A stretch of 60,139 bases of DNA, taken from Rhodoferax ferrireducens (GTDB lineage Bacteria > Pseudomonadota > Gammaproteobacteria > Burkholderiales > Burkholderiaceae_C). The notes beneath the pieces are model-generated. The model saw only the letters and a list, made by a program, of their open reading frames with translations, did not search any database and had not been told where the DNA came from. How positions within the stretch are numbered: position 1 is the first letter of the stretch; each line of letters begins with the position of its first letter. The DNA is taken from the NCBI GenBank assembly GCA_002083775.1, contig MTEI01000017.1:1-60139 (forward strand), in the 5' to 3' direction. The translations under genes and the position numbers were made by a program. Of this stretch, positions 34,621 through 43,568 are shown one piece after another.

Positions 34621-36654
34621 ATGTCACCCGTCACCTCCAAACTGATTTTTGCCGGCACCATCTTCACCAGCGCCTTCGCCCTGTTTCTGATCCAGCCGAT
34701 CATCGCCAAACAAATCCTCCCGTGGTTTGGCGGCTCGGCTGCGGTCTGGGCGATTTGTATGGTGTTTTTCCAGATCGTGCTGCTGGCCGGGTACGCGTAT
34801 TCCGACTGGGTGTCGCGGCGGCTGCAGCCCAAACACCAGGTGATGCTGCATGTGGCGTTGCTGGGCGTGAGTCTGAGCTTTTTGCCGATCATTGCCGACC
34901 CGAGCTGGCAACCCAAGGGGGACGAAGACCCGTCCTTGCTGATCATCCGGCTGCTGGTGGGCACCATTGGCCTGCCGTATTTTTTGCTGTCCACCACCGG
35001 GCCGTTGATCCAGTCGTGGGTGTCCAAAACCAGCGTCAGTACCCATGTTTACCGCTATTTTTCGCTCTCTAACCTGGCATCAATGCTGGCGCTGATCTGT
35101 TACCCGTTCGTGATCGAGCGGCACGCGGCTATCGTGGGGCAGGCTTACGGCTGGTCGGTGGCCTATGCCTTGTTTGCGCTGCTGTGCGCCGGGTCAGGGT
35201 ACTACTTTTTGCAGCATGGTCACAGCCTGGGAGCGGCGGCTCACGCCAAGACGCACAAGCCGGAGGCTGACTGGGACCCAAGCTGGCGTGACTATCTGAC
35301 CTGGCTTGGGGCCTCGGCCATGGGCTCGTGGCTGCTGCTGGCCATCACCAACCACATCACGCAAAACGTGGCGTCGATTCCTTTTCTGTGGCTGTTGCCG
35401 CTGACGCTGTATCTGCTGACGTTTGTGCTGTGTTTCGAGAGTGACCGCTGGTACCGCCGTCGCATTTTTCTGCCGCTGGCTGCCGCGCTGATGGGCCTGT
35501 GCGCCTATGGCTTGCAAGACGGCAGTGTGGGCCGCTATATCTGGGTGGCGATTCCGGCGTATGTGTCGGGTTTGTTTGTGTTTTGTATGTTTTTACACGG
35601 CGAGCTGGCGCGTTTGCGGCCCGGCCCGCGATACCTGACGCGGTTTTACCTGATGGTGTCGCTGGGTGGCGCGGTGGGCGGGATTCTGGTGGGGCTGGTT
35701 GCGCCCCGCGTGCTGCCCGCCTATTACGAGCTGGGCTTAGGGTTTGTCATCACCGCGCTGCTGGCGATGGTGGTACTGAAACCTGCCGCGCTGCGGATGG
35801 CCTCCGGTGTACTGGCGGTGTTCTGTGCGTATTTCCTGTATCTGCAAATCCAGGATGACGTGACCGGCAGCCGCTTTGTCGGGCGCAACTTTTATGGCTC
35901 GCTGATCACCCTGGACAGCCAGCGTGACGACCCGCGTGACAACGTGCGCCAGCTTTACCATGGGGCCATCAAACACGGGGAGCAGTTTCTGGCACCTGAC
36001 CGCAAACGCGAGCCCACGGCCTACTACGGTGCTACCTCGGGCATTGGCCTGGCCATTGCCCACACCCGGCCGATCAACAAGAGGGTCGGCGTGATTGGTC
36101 TGGGTGCGGGCACACTGGCGGCATACGGGCAAAAAGGTGACACCTACCGTATGTACGAACTCAACCCCGAGGTGATTGAGCTGGCTAAAACCGAGTTCAG
36201 CTTTATGGCCGACAGCCCGGCCGCCATGCAAACCGTGCTGGGCGATGCCCGCCTGTCACTGGCCAAGGAGCCGCCCCAGGGTTTTGACGTGCTGGCTGTG
36301 GATGCCTTTTCAGGTGACTCAATCCCCGTGCACCTGATCACCGCGGAGGCGATGGACGTGTACCTGCGCCACATGAAGCCGGGCGGCATCATCGGTTTTC
36401 ACATCACCAACAAGTTCATCAACCTGGCCCCGGTGGTGGCCAAGATTGCGCAAGCCAAAGGGCTGCAGGTGGCGTTGATTCACGACGACACCGACAACCC
36501 GGCGCTGCGCAACACCGACTGGATTCTGGTGGCCAGCGATCCGGCGGCGCTGCAACAGGCGGCTATTCTTCAAGCCACCGGCACGGTGCAGCCTATACCC
36601 CAGCTGGGTGTCTGGACGGATGATTTCAACAACCTGTTTGATGTGCTGAAATAA
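34621..36654 (+). CDS. Fused MFS-type membrane protein / spermidine synthase-like methyltransferase fold
   Basis: This 677-residue protein has a long membrane part (about residues 1-430, a dozen hydrophobic segments beginning FAGTIFTSAFALFLIQPIIA) and a C-terminal spermidine-synthase-like domain (about 440-650). The domain has a nucleotide-binding turn VGVIGLGAGTLAAYG rather than the GGGDG of true spermidine synthases, but keeps YELNPEVIELA and DAFSGDSIPVHLIT. It is therefore unlikely to make spermidine by the usual reaction; the substrate is unknown. The start at 34621 is MSPVTSKLIF. It is monocistronic, 187 bases after hrpA. Confidence 0.85.
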   Translation: MSPVTSKLIFAGTIFTSAFALFLIQPIIAKQILPWFGGSAAVWAICMVFFQIVLLAGYAYSDWVSRRLQPKHQVMLHVALLGVSLSFLPIIADPSWQPKGDEDPSLLIIRLLVGTIGLPYFLLSTTGPLIQSWVSKTSVSTHVYRYFSLSNLASMLALICYPFVIERHAAIVGQAYGWSVAYALFALLCAGSGYYFLQHGHSLGAAAHAKTHKPEADWDPSWRDYLTWLGASAMGSWLLLAITNHITQNVASIPFLWLLPLTLYLLTFVLCFESDRWYRRRIFLPLAAALMGLCAYGLQDGSVGRYIWVAIPAYVSGLFVFCMFLHGELARLRPGPRYLTRFYLMVSLGGAVGGILVGLVAPRVLPAYYELGLGFVITALLAMVVLKPAALRMASGVLAVFCAYFLYLQIQDDVTGSRFVGRNFYGSLITLDSQRDDPRDNVRQLYHGAIKHGEQFLAPDRKREPTAYYGATSGIGLAIAHTRPINKRVGVIGLGAGTLAAYGQKGDTYRMYELNPEVIELAKTEFSFMADSPAAMQTVLGDARLSLAKEPPQGFDVLAVDAFSGDSIPVHLITAEAMDVYLRHMKPGGIIGFHITNKFINLAPVVAKIAQAKGLQVALIHDDTDNPALRNTDWILVASDPAALQQAAILQATGTVQPIPQLGVWTDDFNNLFDVLK

Positions 36655-36675
36655 AAAAGCGCCTCGCGGGCGCTT
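36649..36675 (-). terminator. Terminator between the MFS fusion and the BLUF gene
   Basis: AAGCGCC (36657-36663) pairs with GGCGCTT (36669-36675). On the minus strand the stem is followed by TTTTTTAT, so it best serves the BLUF gene; it may also stop plus-strand transcripts. Confidence 0.8.
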
Positions 36676-36702
36676 GTGGCGGTAAGCCGCTATGCCAGCA
36701 GC

Positions 36703-37155
36703 TTAACGCGTGGCCGAGGTGCTGCGGATGCGGTTGCCGGTGGAGAACAGTTCGTGCACCAGCTTCATCATGGTCTGGCCCGGGGCCGAGTAGGGGTCAA
36801 ACTCGGGGTGGCCAAGCTGCACCATCGGGTCGTCTTCAGACAGCATCACATGCGCCATGGCCCAATCGGCATAACGGCGCTGGGTAATTTCTTCCAGCAC
36901 CAGCAGTTCCACATCCTGGTGGCGGCGGTCCTGGCTGATGCGGTTGTACAGGCGGTTGATCACGCTGCGCTCGCCCTCCAACACCTGCATATACAGCCCC
37001 TGGCCCTGACACAGTGCGCCGGTGATGCCGCGCTGGCGGTTGGTTCCCCGCGCCACAGACAGGATCGAATCCGTCACCGCCGTCGTTTGCGGTCCCACAG
37101 CCCGACTGACATAAAGCAGTCGAACCAGCATTGAGCGTTTTCCAGTTTCATCCAT
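36703..37155 (-). CDS. BLUF-domain blue-light photoreceptor protein
   Basis: This 150-residue protein is one BLUF domain plus a short tail. Key flavin-site residues are visible: Tyr in LVRLLYVSRA, Asn in GTNRQRGITGALC and Gln in LYMQVLEGE, followed by RRHQDVELLVLEEITQRRYADWAM. These make light-driven Tyr-Gln switching plausible. No output domain is attached, so it should act on a partner protein. I start it at MDETGKRSMLVRL (37155); MLVRLL (37131) is possible. It diverges from a flavin monooxygenase gene. Confidence 0.9.
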   Translation of the reverse strand: MDETGKRSMLVRLLYVSRAVGPQTTAVTDSILSVARGTNRQRGITGALCQGQGLYMQVLEGERSVINRLYNRISQDRRHQDVELLVLEEITQRRYADWAMAHVMLSEDDPMVQLGHPEFDPYSAPGQTMMKLVHELFSTGNRIRSTSATR

Positions 37156-37265
37156 GTCCGGAGTGTAAGCCAGACATGTCAAAAATATTTCAGCGCTTGT
37201 CAGCTGGCTGCAGCCTGAGTTGCCGACAATCGCGCCCTACTTATTGCGTCCTTGAAAGAAATCCC

Positions 37266-38486
37266 ATGGCTGATGTTGTCATTGCGGGGGGTGGAATTGG
37301 TGGTTTGGCGGCCGCGCTGGCTTGCGCCCGCTCGGGTGGCAAGGTTCGTTTGTATGAGCGCGCGGCCGAGTTTTCCGAGGTGGGCGCGGGGATTCAACTG
37401 GGGCCCAACGCCATGCGCGTGTTGTACAGCTGGGACCTGAAAGACGAGTTAAGCCGCCTGGTGGCGTTCCCCGCGCGCTTGCAGTTTCGTAGCGCACCAA
37501 CGGGTGCTGTGCTGGGTGAGCTGCCTTTGGGGCCTGACATGGAGCGTGCTTATGGGGCACCTTATGCCACCATCCACCGTGCAGATTTGCACGGATTGCT
37601 GGTGAAAGTGTTGCGCCAGCGGGGTGATGTGGCCCTGAATCTTGACAACGCCGTGGTCAGCGCGGCGCAGACCGACGCCAAAGTCACGGCGCAACTGGCC
37701 GACACCCAAGCGGTGTCTGGCGATGTGCTGGTTGCCGCAGACGGTGCCTGGAGCAGCCTGCGCCAGCAGCTCTTGCACGACGGCAAGCCGCAGCCCACCG
37801 GGCATCTGGCTTACCGCGCCATGGTTGAACAAAGCACCTTGCCCAAAGCCTTGCAAACCCGGCAGGTCACCGCCTGGTTTGGCCCGAAGATGCATGTGGT
37901 GCAGTACCCGGTGCGGGGCGGTACGTGGATGAATGTGGTGGGCATCGTGCACGGCCAGGTGCAGGGCGATATGTCCAGCTGGGACCACAGCGCCAATGCG
38001 GCAGATTTGCAGCGCGTCATCCAAGGCAGTTGTGCGCCGCTGCATGACTTGATCCACGCCATTGGCCACTGGCGCCTGTGGCCTCTGAGCATTCGCCCGC
38101 CTATGCAAGGCGCACATGAACATTTTTTGGGCCGGGTGGCGCTCTTGGGTGACGCGGCCCACCCCATGGTGCCGTACCTGGCGCAGGGTGCAGCGATGGC
38201 CATTGAAGACGCCGCCACGCTGGCGAAGGTGCTGGCGGCAGGCGGTGTGTTGAACGGCGCTGCGCCAGATGCCGCTGCCCTGGCGCGGGTGCCTGCCCTG
38301 CTTCAGGATTACGCCAACCAACGCTGGCAGCGCAATGCCCAAGTGCAGGCGCGCGCGATCAAGAATGGCGAGATTTACCACCTGACCGGCCCGCTGCGCT
38401 TGGGCCGTGACCTGGCCATGCGGGTGTTGGGCAAGGGTTTGCTGGACCAGCCCTGGCTTTACGGTGGCCCGAAAATAGCTATTTGA
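37266..38486 (+). CDS. FAD-dependent aromatic monooxygenase (salicylate hydroxylase-like)
   Basis: This 406-residue flavoprotein monooxygenase has the three family motifs: VVIAGGGIGGLAAALACARS at the N-terminus, DVLVAADGAWSSLR near residue 157 and ALLGDAAHPMVPYLAQGA near 293. It resembles salicylate and 3-hydroxybenzoate hydroxylases; the substrate cannot be read. The open frame begins at 37131, but MADVVIAGG at 37266 is the natural start. No ring-cleavage or transport genes lie beside it. The last codons (KIAI and stop) are written by a palindromic repeat. Confidence 0.87.
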   Translation: MADVVIAGGGIGGLAAALACARSGGKVRLYERAAEFSEVGAGIQLGPNAMRVLYSWDLKDELSRLVAFPARLQFRSAPTGAVLGELPLGPDMERAYGAPYATIHRADLHGLLVKVLRQRGDVALNLDNAVVSAAQTDAKVTAQLADTQAVSGDVLVAADGAWSSLRQQLLHDGKPQPTGHLAYRAMVEQSTLPKALQTRQVTAWFGPKMHVVQYPVRGGTWMNVVGIVHGQVQGDMSSWDHSANAADLQRVIQGSCAPLHDLIHAIGHWRLWPLSIRPPMQGAHEHFLGRVALLGDAAHPMVPYLAQGAAMAIEDAATLAKVLAAGGVLNGAAPDAAALARVPALLQDYANQRWQRNAQVQARAIKNGEIYHLTGPLRLGRDLAMRVLGKGLLDQPWLYGGPKIAI

Positions 38487-38532
38487 AACATAGCTATCAG
38501 CCCCTTACTTATAAGGGCTGGAGGCATTTTTT
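38474..38532 (+). repeat. Palindromic repeat ending the monooxygenase gene
   Basis: AATAGCTATTTGAAACATAGC, CCCCTTACTTATAAGGGCT, GGAGGCATTTTTTG (in parts). The monooxygenase TGA is inside its first segment; the T-run at the end may act as a terminator. Confidence 0.9.
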
Positions 38533-38624
38533 GCCTATATTCAGTCGGCAAGCTGCGATGGCCGCCAGCAGACCAGTCGGGCGCTCAAGAGCTGCCGATC
38601 TTGTCGGGTGGCAGAACCCAACTA

Positions 38625-38645
38625 AAATCAGAACCGTTCTCATTT
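38625..38645. promoter_or_regulatory. Predicted Fur box before feoA
   Basis: Arms AAATCAGAAC and GTTCTCATTT around a single C match each other in nine of ten positions and resemble the Fur consensus (AATGATAAT-type half sites). It ends ten bases before the feoA start, so iron-bound Fur should block transcription. Confidence 0.7.
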
Positions 38646-38654
38646 GCCCGTTCC

Positions 38655-38939
38655 ATGACATTACCTACCCCAACCCCTGAAACCACCGGCCAGCCCATGG
38701 GTTTGCACCAACTGGCACGGCAGGTGCGCGCGGTGGTGTTGGGCATGAACCCCACCCATGACGATGAAGAGCGCGGCATTGCCTTGCGGCTGCTGGAAAT
38801 CGGTTTTTTGCCCGGCGAACAGGTGCGGGTGATTGCCCATGGCTACCCCGGCCACGACCCGCTGGCGGTGCGTGTGGGTCACACCACCTTTGCCCTGCGC
38901 AGCCATGAGGCGGCGCTGGTGCAGGTGAAACCGCTTTGA
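38655..38939 (+). CDS. feoA: Ferrous iron transport protein A
   Basis: This 94-residue SH3-like protein supports FeoB. The core is RLLEIGFLPGEQVRVIAHGY followed by DPLAVRVGHTTFALRSHEA, which is the family pattern. It has an N-terminal extension of about 20 residues. The start at 38655 lies ten bases after the Fur box. feoB follows after 15 bases. Confidence 0.92.
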   Translation: MTLPTPTPETTGQPMGLHQLARQVRAVVLGMNPTHDDEERGIALRLLEIGFLPGEQVRVIAHGYPGHDPLAVRVGHTTFALRSHEAALVQVKPL

Positions 38940-38954
38940 GCCGGTCTGTCGCCT

Positions 38955-40844
38955 ATGTCTGATCATCTGGATGAGAAACCCCTGCGCGTGGCGCTGCTGG
39001 GCAACCCCAATTGCGGCAAAACCGCACTCTTCAACCTGCTGACCGGCAGCCGCCAGAAGGTGGCCAATTACGCCGGGGTCACGGTGGAGCGCAAAGAGGG
39101 CATGCTGGAAACCGCCTCTGGCCGCCAGGTGGTGGTGCTGGATTTGCCCGGTGCCTACAGCCTGAACGCCCTGAGCGCGGACGAACAGATCACCTGCGAC
39201 ATCGTCACCGGGCACCAACCCAACGAGCCGCTGCCCGACCTGGTGGTGTGCGTGGTGGACGCCACAAATTTGCGCCTCAATCTGCGCCTGGTACTGGAGG
39301 CCCGTGCGCTGAACCTGCCGCTGGTACTGGCGCTGAACATGTGCGACGCCGCCCGGCACAGTGGCATCACGGTAGACCGGGCCATCCTGGCACGCGAGCT
39401 GGCCATGCCGGTGATTGAGACGGTGGGTATTCGCCACGACGGCGCCCAGGAGCTGTTGACCTACCTGGCCAAGGTGGATTTGAGCAAGTCCAGAAAGCGC
39501 CTGAAAGCCACCACCACCTGGCACGCCCCGCATGTGGACGAGGTCATGGCCACGCAGCAAGAGGTGCGCCGGGTGGTCAAACTGGCGGTGCAAGAGCCTG
39601 CTGAGAGCCTGCACCGCGACGACGCCATAGACGCCGTGGTGCTGCACCCGTTGTGGGGCATGGGGGTGCTGGCGGCAACGCTGTTCTTGATGTTCCAGGC
39701 GGTGTTCAGCTGGGCCGTGTGGCCCATGGATGTCATCAAATCAGTGGTTGAAGGGTTGTCGGGCTTTGTGCGCAGCCACTTGGCCGAGGGCCCGCTGGTC
39801 AGCCTGCTGGTGGACGGCGTGCTGGCCGGGGCGGGCGGGGTGCTGGTGTTTTTGCCGCAGATTCTGATTCTGTTTTTCTTCATTCTGGTGCTGGAAGACT
39901 CAGGCTACCTGCCGCGCGCGGCCTTTTTGCTCGATCGGGTGATGGGCACAGTGGGCTTGTCGGGGCGCTCCTTCATTCCGCTGTTGTCGAGCTTTGCCTG
40001 CGCCGTTCCGGGCATCATGGCCACACGCACCATCACCCATTGGCGTGACCGGCTGGTGACCATCATGATCGCGCCGCTGATGACCTGCTCGGCGCGGCTG
40101 CCGGTGTATGCCTTGTTGATTGGTGCTTTTATTCCCAGCCGGACGGTGTGGGGCATCTTCAATCTGCAGGGATTGGTGATGTTTGCGCTGTACGTGGGCG
40201 GCATCTTGTCGGCCATGGCCGTGGCCGCTGCGGCCATGGTCTGGCGCACCCGGGCCCGGCCTACGCCGCTGGTGATGGAGTTGCCGGCTTACCGCATGCC
40301 TAACTTGCGCAGCCTGGGCCATGGGCTGTATGAACGGGCCTCCATTTTTGTCAAACGCGTGGGGGGCATCATTCTGGCGCTCACCATTCTGTTATGGTTT
40401 CTGGCCACTTACCCGGCGCCGCCCGCTGGTGCCACCGATGCCGCCATCAACCACAGCTATGCCGGCATATTGGGCCACTGGCTGGAGGTGGTGGTGGCGC
40501 CGATTGGTTTCAACTGGCAGATTGCCATCGCCCTGGTGCCCGGCATGGCGGCGCGAGAGGTGGCGGTGGGCGCGCTCGGTACGGTGTACGCCGTGGCCGG
40601 CACGGGTGAAGACGTGGCCACCCAGTTGGCCCCGCTGATCGCCCAGAGCTGGTCGCTGGCCACCGCCTTGTCTTTGCTGGTGTGGTTTATTTTTGCGCCG
40701 CAGTGTGTGTCGACCCTGGTGGCGGTGCGCCGTGAGACCAACTCCTGGCGCTACCCGCTGCTGATGACGGCCTATCTGTTTGCGCTGGCGTATGGTGCCA
40801 GCTGGGTTACCTACCGGCTGACGCTGATGTGGACAGGGGGCTGA
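38955..40844 (+). CDS. feoB: Ferrous iron transporter FeoB
   Basis: This 629-residue membrane protein takes up Fe(2+). The cytosolic G domain has G1 LLGNPNCGKTALFN near residue 13, G2/G3 VTVERKEG and VLDLPGAYSLN, and G4-like LALNMCDAA near 126. The membrane part begins near 235 with two Gate domains: PLLSSFACAVPGIMATRTI near 338 and PGMAAREVAVGALGTVYAV near 525; the Cys in FACAVPG is conserved. It is shorter than E. coli FeoB (773 residues), as in many beta-proteobacteria. Confidence 0.94.
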   Translation: MSDHLDEKPLRVALLGNPNCGKTALFNLLTGSRQKVANYAGVTVERKEGMLETASGRQVVVLDLPGAYSLNALSADEQITCDIVTGHQPNEPLPDLVVCVVDATNLRLNLRLVLEARALNLPLVLALNMCDAARHSGITVDRAILARELAMPVIETVGIRHDGAQELLTYLAKVDLSKSRKRLKATTTWHAPHVDEVMATQQEVRRVVKLAVQEPAESLHRDDAIDAVVLHPLWGMGVLAATLFLMFQAVFSWAVWPMDVIKSVVEGLSGFVRSHLAEGPLVSLLVDGVLAGAGGVLVFLPQILILFFFILVLEDSGYLPRAAFLLDRVMGTVGLSGRSFIPLLSSFACAVPGIMATRTITHWRDRLVTIMIAPLMTCSARLPVYALLIGAFIPSRTVWGIFNLQGLVMFALYVGGILSAMAVAAAAMVWRTRARPTPLVMELPAYRMPNLRSLGHGLYERASIFVKRVGGIILALTILLWFLATYPAPPAGATDAAINHSYAGILGHWLEVVVAPIGFNWQIAIALVPGMAAREVAVGALGTVYAVAGTGEDVATQLAPLIAQSWSLATALSLLVWFIFAPQCVSTLVAVRRETNSWRYPLLMTAYLFALAYGASWVTYRLTLMWTGG

Positions 40845-40845
40845 C

Positions 40846-41088
40846 ATGACGCAAGACTGGATTGTGGTGGTGCTGGTGGGCTTTGCCGCGTTGTACAGCG
40901 TCTGGTATGTGCTGCCTGCCGCAGCGCGCGAGCGCTTGGGGCGCTTGCACCGTGCCTTGGGCCGCGCGCCGGGCTGCAGCACCGGCTGCAGCAGTTGCGC
41001 CAAGTGCCCTGAGGCTGCAGCGCCGGGCAGTGCGCCCAAAGCCGCCGTTGGCGACGAGCAGCCCATCACCTTTCACCGCAAGGGCTGA
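40846..41088 (+). CDS. FeoB-associated Cys-rich membrane protein
   Basis: This 80-residue protein begins one base after feoB. It has one N-terminal membrane segment (WIVVVLVGFAALYSVWYVL) and a cytosolic Cys cluster CSTGCSSCAKCPEA, then a charged tail. Proteins like it sit behind feoB in many bacteria, and iron delivery or Fe-S sensing has been suggested for them. The role here follows from position. Confidence 0.8.
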   Translation: MTQDWIVVVLVGFAALYSVWYVLPAAARERLGRLHRALGRAPGCSTGCSSCAKCPEAAAPGSAPKAAVGDEQPITFHRKG

Positions 41089-41100
41089 GGCGCTTACCCC

Positions 41101-41292
41101 TTACCGTTGGCTCGGAATCGGGTGATCTTTGGAGATGCCCCAGTCGGGGACCGCGGGCACATCCGGAGGCGCATAGGTGTTGTACTTGGCGGTGTAGTAC
41201 AGCCCCACGCCAAAGAAAACAATCACGGCAATGGCGCCAAGCGCCAGCTTGAGCGCAGTTTTCCAAAACGGTTTGTCGTGATCTTTCGCCAT
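41101..41292 (-). CDS. Small single-pass membrane protein
   Basis: This 63-residue protein (MAKDHDKPFWKTALKLAL at the start) has one membrane segment, ALGAIAVIVFFGVGLYYTA, and a Pro-rich periplasmic tail. The frame extends upstream to 41436 but overlaps the HDOD gene out of frame, so 41292 is used. I know no family. It lies 44 bases after the HDOD gene on the same strand. Confidence 0.65.
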   Translation of the reverse strand: MAKDHDKPFWKTALKLALGAIAVIVFFGVGLYYTAKYNTYAPPDVPAVPDWGISKDHPIPSQR

Positions 41293-41336
41293 AGATACGC
41301 GTGCTTGGCCTGCTTGGAGGGGATGAGGCGCGCCGT

Positions 41337-42221
41337 TCAGGGGGCTGCTGAACGCTCTGCCGGGCTGAAAAACTGATTGGCATGGCGGCTGCGCGCCTCG
41401 ATCCGGCCAAACAGCGGGCGAATGGAGTCGTCCCACACCAGCTCAAGTTGTTCACAGGCGGCACTGGAGATATACGTGACCCGGTTGCGTGCACGGTGGC
41501 CCAGGTCCAGGGCATTGCCCAGAACTTCAGCCACGTGAACCAGCGCCACCAGCGGCTGCGCCAGCGCTGCATCCGGGTTGTGGTGGTGTTGAATGGCCGT
41601 CGTTATGCTGGGGCTCAATTGCCAGTGCTCAGCCAGCCAGGCGCCGATGGTGGCGTGGTCCACCCCAAAAACCTGTTGCTCCAATGCCACGATGTCTTGC
41701 TGGCCCGTCGTGGATTGTTGCCAGCAGTCGCGTGTGGCCTGCGCGTCCAGGGCGTGCAACCAAAGTTGCCCAATGTCGTGTAGCAGGCCGGCAATCAGTG
41801 CCGCATCCGCATTCACCGGCACGCTCACGTGGTTGGCCAGTTCTTCCGCACACACGCTGATGGCCACGCTGTGCTCCCAGAACGCCGAGGGCAAGGGGGG
41901 CAAGGCGGTGCTTTGCATGAAGTTGCCCAGGCTGCTGATCAGCGCAATGCTGCGCACCTTGCCCATGCCAATGAGCGAGGTGGCGGTGTAAATGTTGCTC
42001 ACTTGGGCGTCGCGTCTGCCGCGGGTTGCCGCCATGTTGGCCACGGAGAGCACCCGTGCAGTGATCACCGGGTCGAGGTTGATGCAGCGCACCAGCGCGT
42101 TCAGGTTGGCGCCGGGGTCGTCCAGCGTAGCCAGAATTTCATTCACGATCCCCGGAAAACTTGGCATCAGGCGGCTGCGCCGGATGACCTCGTCACGGGT
42201 TACAGGGGCGCGGCTCATCAT
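41337..42221 (-). CDS. HDOD-domain signalling protein
   Basis: This 294-residue protein has an HDOD domain (residues 15-215), a relative of HD-GYP without catalytic residues. Visible marks are LMPSFPGIVNEILATLDDP, CINLDPVITARVLSVANMA and LLHDIGQLWLHAL, then AWLAEHWQLSPSITTAIQHHH. Such proteins act in signalling and stress responses; the partner is unknown. It overlaps the upstream 112-residue gene by four bases. Confidence 0.88.
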   Translation of the reverse strand: MMSRAPVTRDEVIRRSRLMPSFPGIVNEILATLDDPGANLNALVRCINLDPVITARVLSVANMAATRGRRDAQVSNIYTATSLIGMGKVRSIALISSLGNFMQSTALPPLPSAFWEHSVAISVCAEELANHVSVPVNADAALIAGLLHDIGQLWLHALDAQATRDCWQQSTTGQQDIVALEQQVFGVDHATIGAWLAEHWQLSPSITTAIQHHHNPDAALAQPLVALVHVAEVLGNALDLGHRARNRVTYISSAACEQLELVWDDSIRPLFGRIEARSRHANQFFSPAERSAAP

Positions 42222-42556
42222 TGGCTCCGGTAGCCCAGCACCTGGTCAAACAGGGCCATCAGGGTCGGGTCGCTCATGTCGCTGTCGCGGAAAATCTCCA
42301 GCACCCGGTGAGCGTTGTTGGCGGCATCCTCGGCGATTTGCGCCTCGGTGCGGTCGTCAGGCTTGTCGATGCAGATGAATTCGGCATGGTGCGCGTTGAG
42401 CTGGCGGAGGTTGTCTTCACTCAGGATGTGCCCGGTGTGCAACACCATGCTGAGCACCCCGCGCTCGACCACGTTGACGGTTTCGCCCAGAACCATGCCC
42501 GGCGTGATCTCGGTCACGGGAATGTAGTGGTGGCGCGTTTTTATCGGGGTTGTCAT
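42218..42556 (-). CDS. DUF3391-like protein, stand-alone N-terminal module of HD-GYP proteins
   Basis: This 112-residue protein resembles the module that precedes HD-GYP phosphodiesterase domains: ITPGMVLGETVNVVERG, LHTGHILSEDNLRQL and FICIDKPDDRTEAQIAED. The HD-GYP domain itself is absent; the translationally coupled HDOD gene takes its place. The two proteins may work as a split version of such a regulator, which is an inference. Confidence 0.72.
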   Translation of the reverse strand: MTTPIKTRHHYIPVTEITPGMVLGETVNVVERGVLSMVLHTGHILSEDNLRQLNAHHAEFICIDKPDDRTEAQIAEDAANNAHRVLEIFRDSDMSDPTLMALFDQVLGYRSQ

Positions 42557-42593
42557 CGCTTGGAGTCGTGTGGTGGGGTGAGCAAGCAGGGGC

Positions 42594-43568
42594 TTAGTCC
42601 TGGCGGCCCAGCAACAAGAATTCCATCAGCGCTTTTTGCACATGCATGCGGTTTTCGGCTTCGTCCCAGACCACGCTTTGTGGGCCGTCGATCACATCCG
42701 CGTCGACCTCTTCGCCCCGGTGTGCGGGCAGGCAGTGCATGAACAGGGCGTCTGGTTTGGCCACCGCCATCATGTCCGCGCTGACGCGCCAGGCGGCAAA
42801 GGCTTGTTTGCGCACCTCGTTCTCGGCTTCAAAGCCCATGCTGGTCCAGACATCGGTGGTGACCAAGTCGGCACCGCGGCAGGCGTCCAGCGGATTGCTA
42901 AAATTTTCATAGCTACCCGCCCTGATGCCATCTGGGCCAGAGGCTATTTTTTCATTCACTTCGTAGCCACTTGGCGTGCTGACATTCACCTTGAAACCCA
43001 GCAGCGTGGCGGCTTGCAGCCAGGTGTTGGCCATGTTGTTGCCGTCCCCCACCCAGGCCACGGTCTTGCCCTGGATCGGGCCACGGTGCTCGATGAAGGT
43101 GAAGATGTCGGCCAGGATCTGGCACGGGTGAAACTCGTTGGTCAGCCCGTTGATCACCGGCACGCGCGAGTATTCGGCAAAGCGCTCCAGCTTGGTTTGC
43201 TCATAGGTGCGGATCATCACCAGGTCAGCCATGCGGCTGATGACGCGGGCGCTGTCTTCAATCGGCTCGGCCCGGCCCATCTGGCTGTCGCCGGTGGTCA
43301 GATTCACCACATTGCCGCCCAATTGGTACATGCCGGCTTCAAAACTGACACGGGTGCGGGTCGAGGCTTTCTCGAAAATCATCGCCAGCGTGCGGTCCAC
43401 CAGCGGCTGGTGCCGGGTGAAGGTCTTGAACTTGGCCTTGATGAAGGCGGCGCGCTGCAGCAGGTAGGTGGTCTCAGAAGCCGTCAGGTCCGAGAACTGC
43501 AAATAGTGCCGCACGGGTGGGGCGCCTTGGGGGATGGTGCTGGGGATACCAAATTCGACCGGGTTCAT
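42594..43568 (-). CDS. argF: Ornithine carbamoyltransferase
   Basis: This 324-residue enzyme joins ornithine and carbamoyl phosphate to citrulline. The carbamoyl phosphate loop FEKASTRTRVSFEAGMYQLG is near residue 58, HPCQILAD near 142, the ornithine loop region near 230 and FMHCLPAHRGEEVDADVID near 278. The start overlaps the argD stop (ATGA). Residues about 206-220 (ASGPDGIRAGSYEN) are encoded by a palindromic repeat, inserted in the surface loop before the ornithine site, which makes the protein slightly longer than its relatives. Confidence 0.94.
   Translation of the reverse strand: MNPVEFGIPSTIPQGAPPVRHYLQFSDLTASETTYLLQRAAFIKAKFKTFTRHQPLVDRTLAMIFEKASTRTRVSFEAGMYQLGGNVVNLTTGDSQMGRAEPIEDSARVISRMADLVMIRTYEQTKLERFAEYSRVPVINGLTNEFHPCQILADIFTFIEHRGPIQGKTVAWVGDGNNMANTWLQAATLLGFKVNVSTPSGYEVNEKIASGPDGIRAGSYENFSNPLDACRGADLVTTDVWTSMGFEAENEVRKQAFAAWRVSADMMAVAKPDALFMHCLPAHRGEEVDADVIDGPQSVVWDEAENRMHVQKALMEFLLLGRQD
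42909..42952 (+). repeat. Diverged palindromic repeat inside argF
   Basis: ATAGCTACCCGCCCTGATG, TCTGGGCCAGAGGC and a run of six T follow the element order. It is read in frame on the minus strand as part of a surface loop. Confidence 0.75.
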
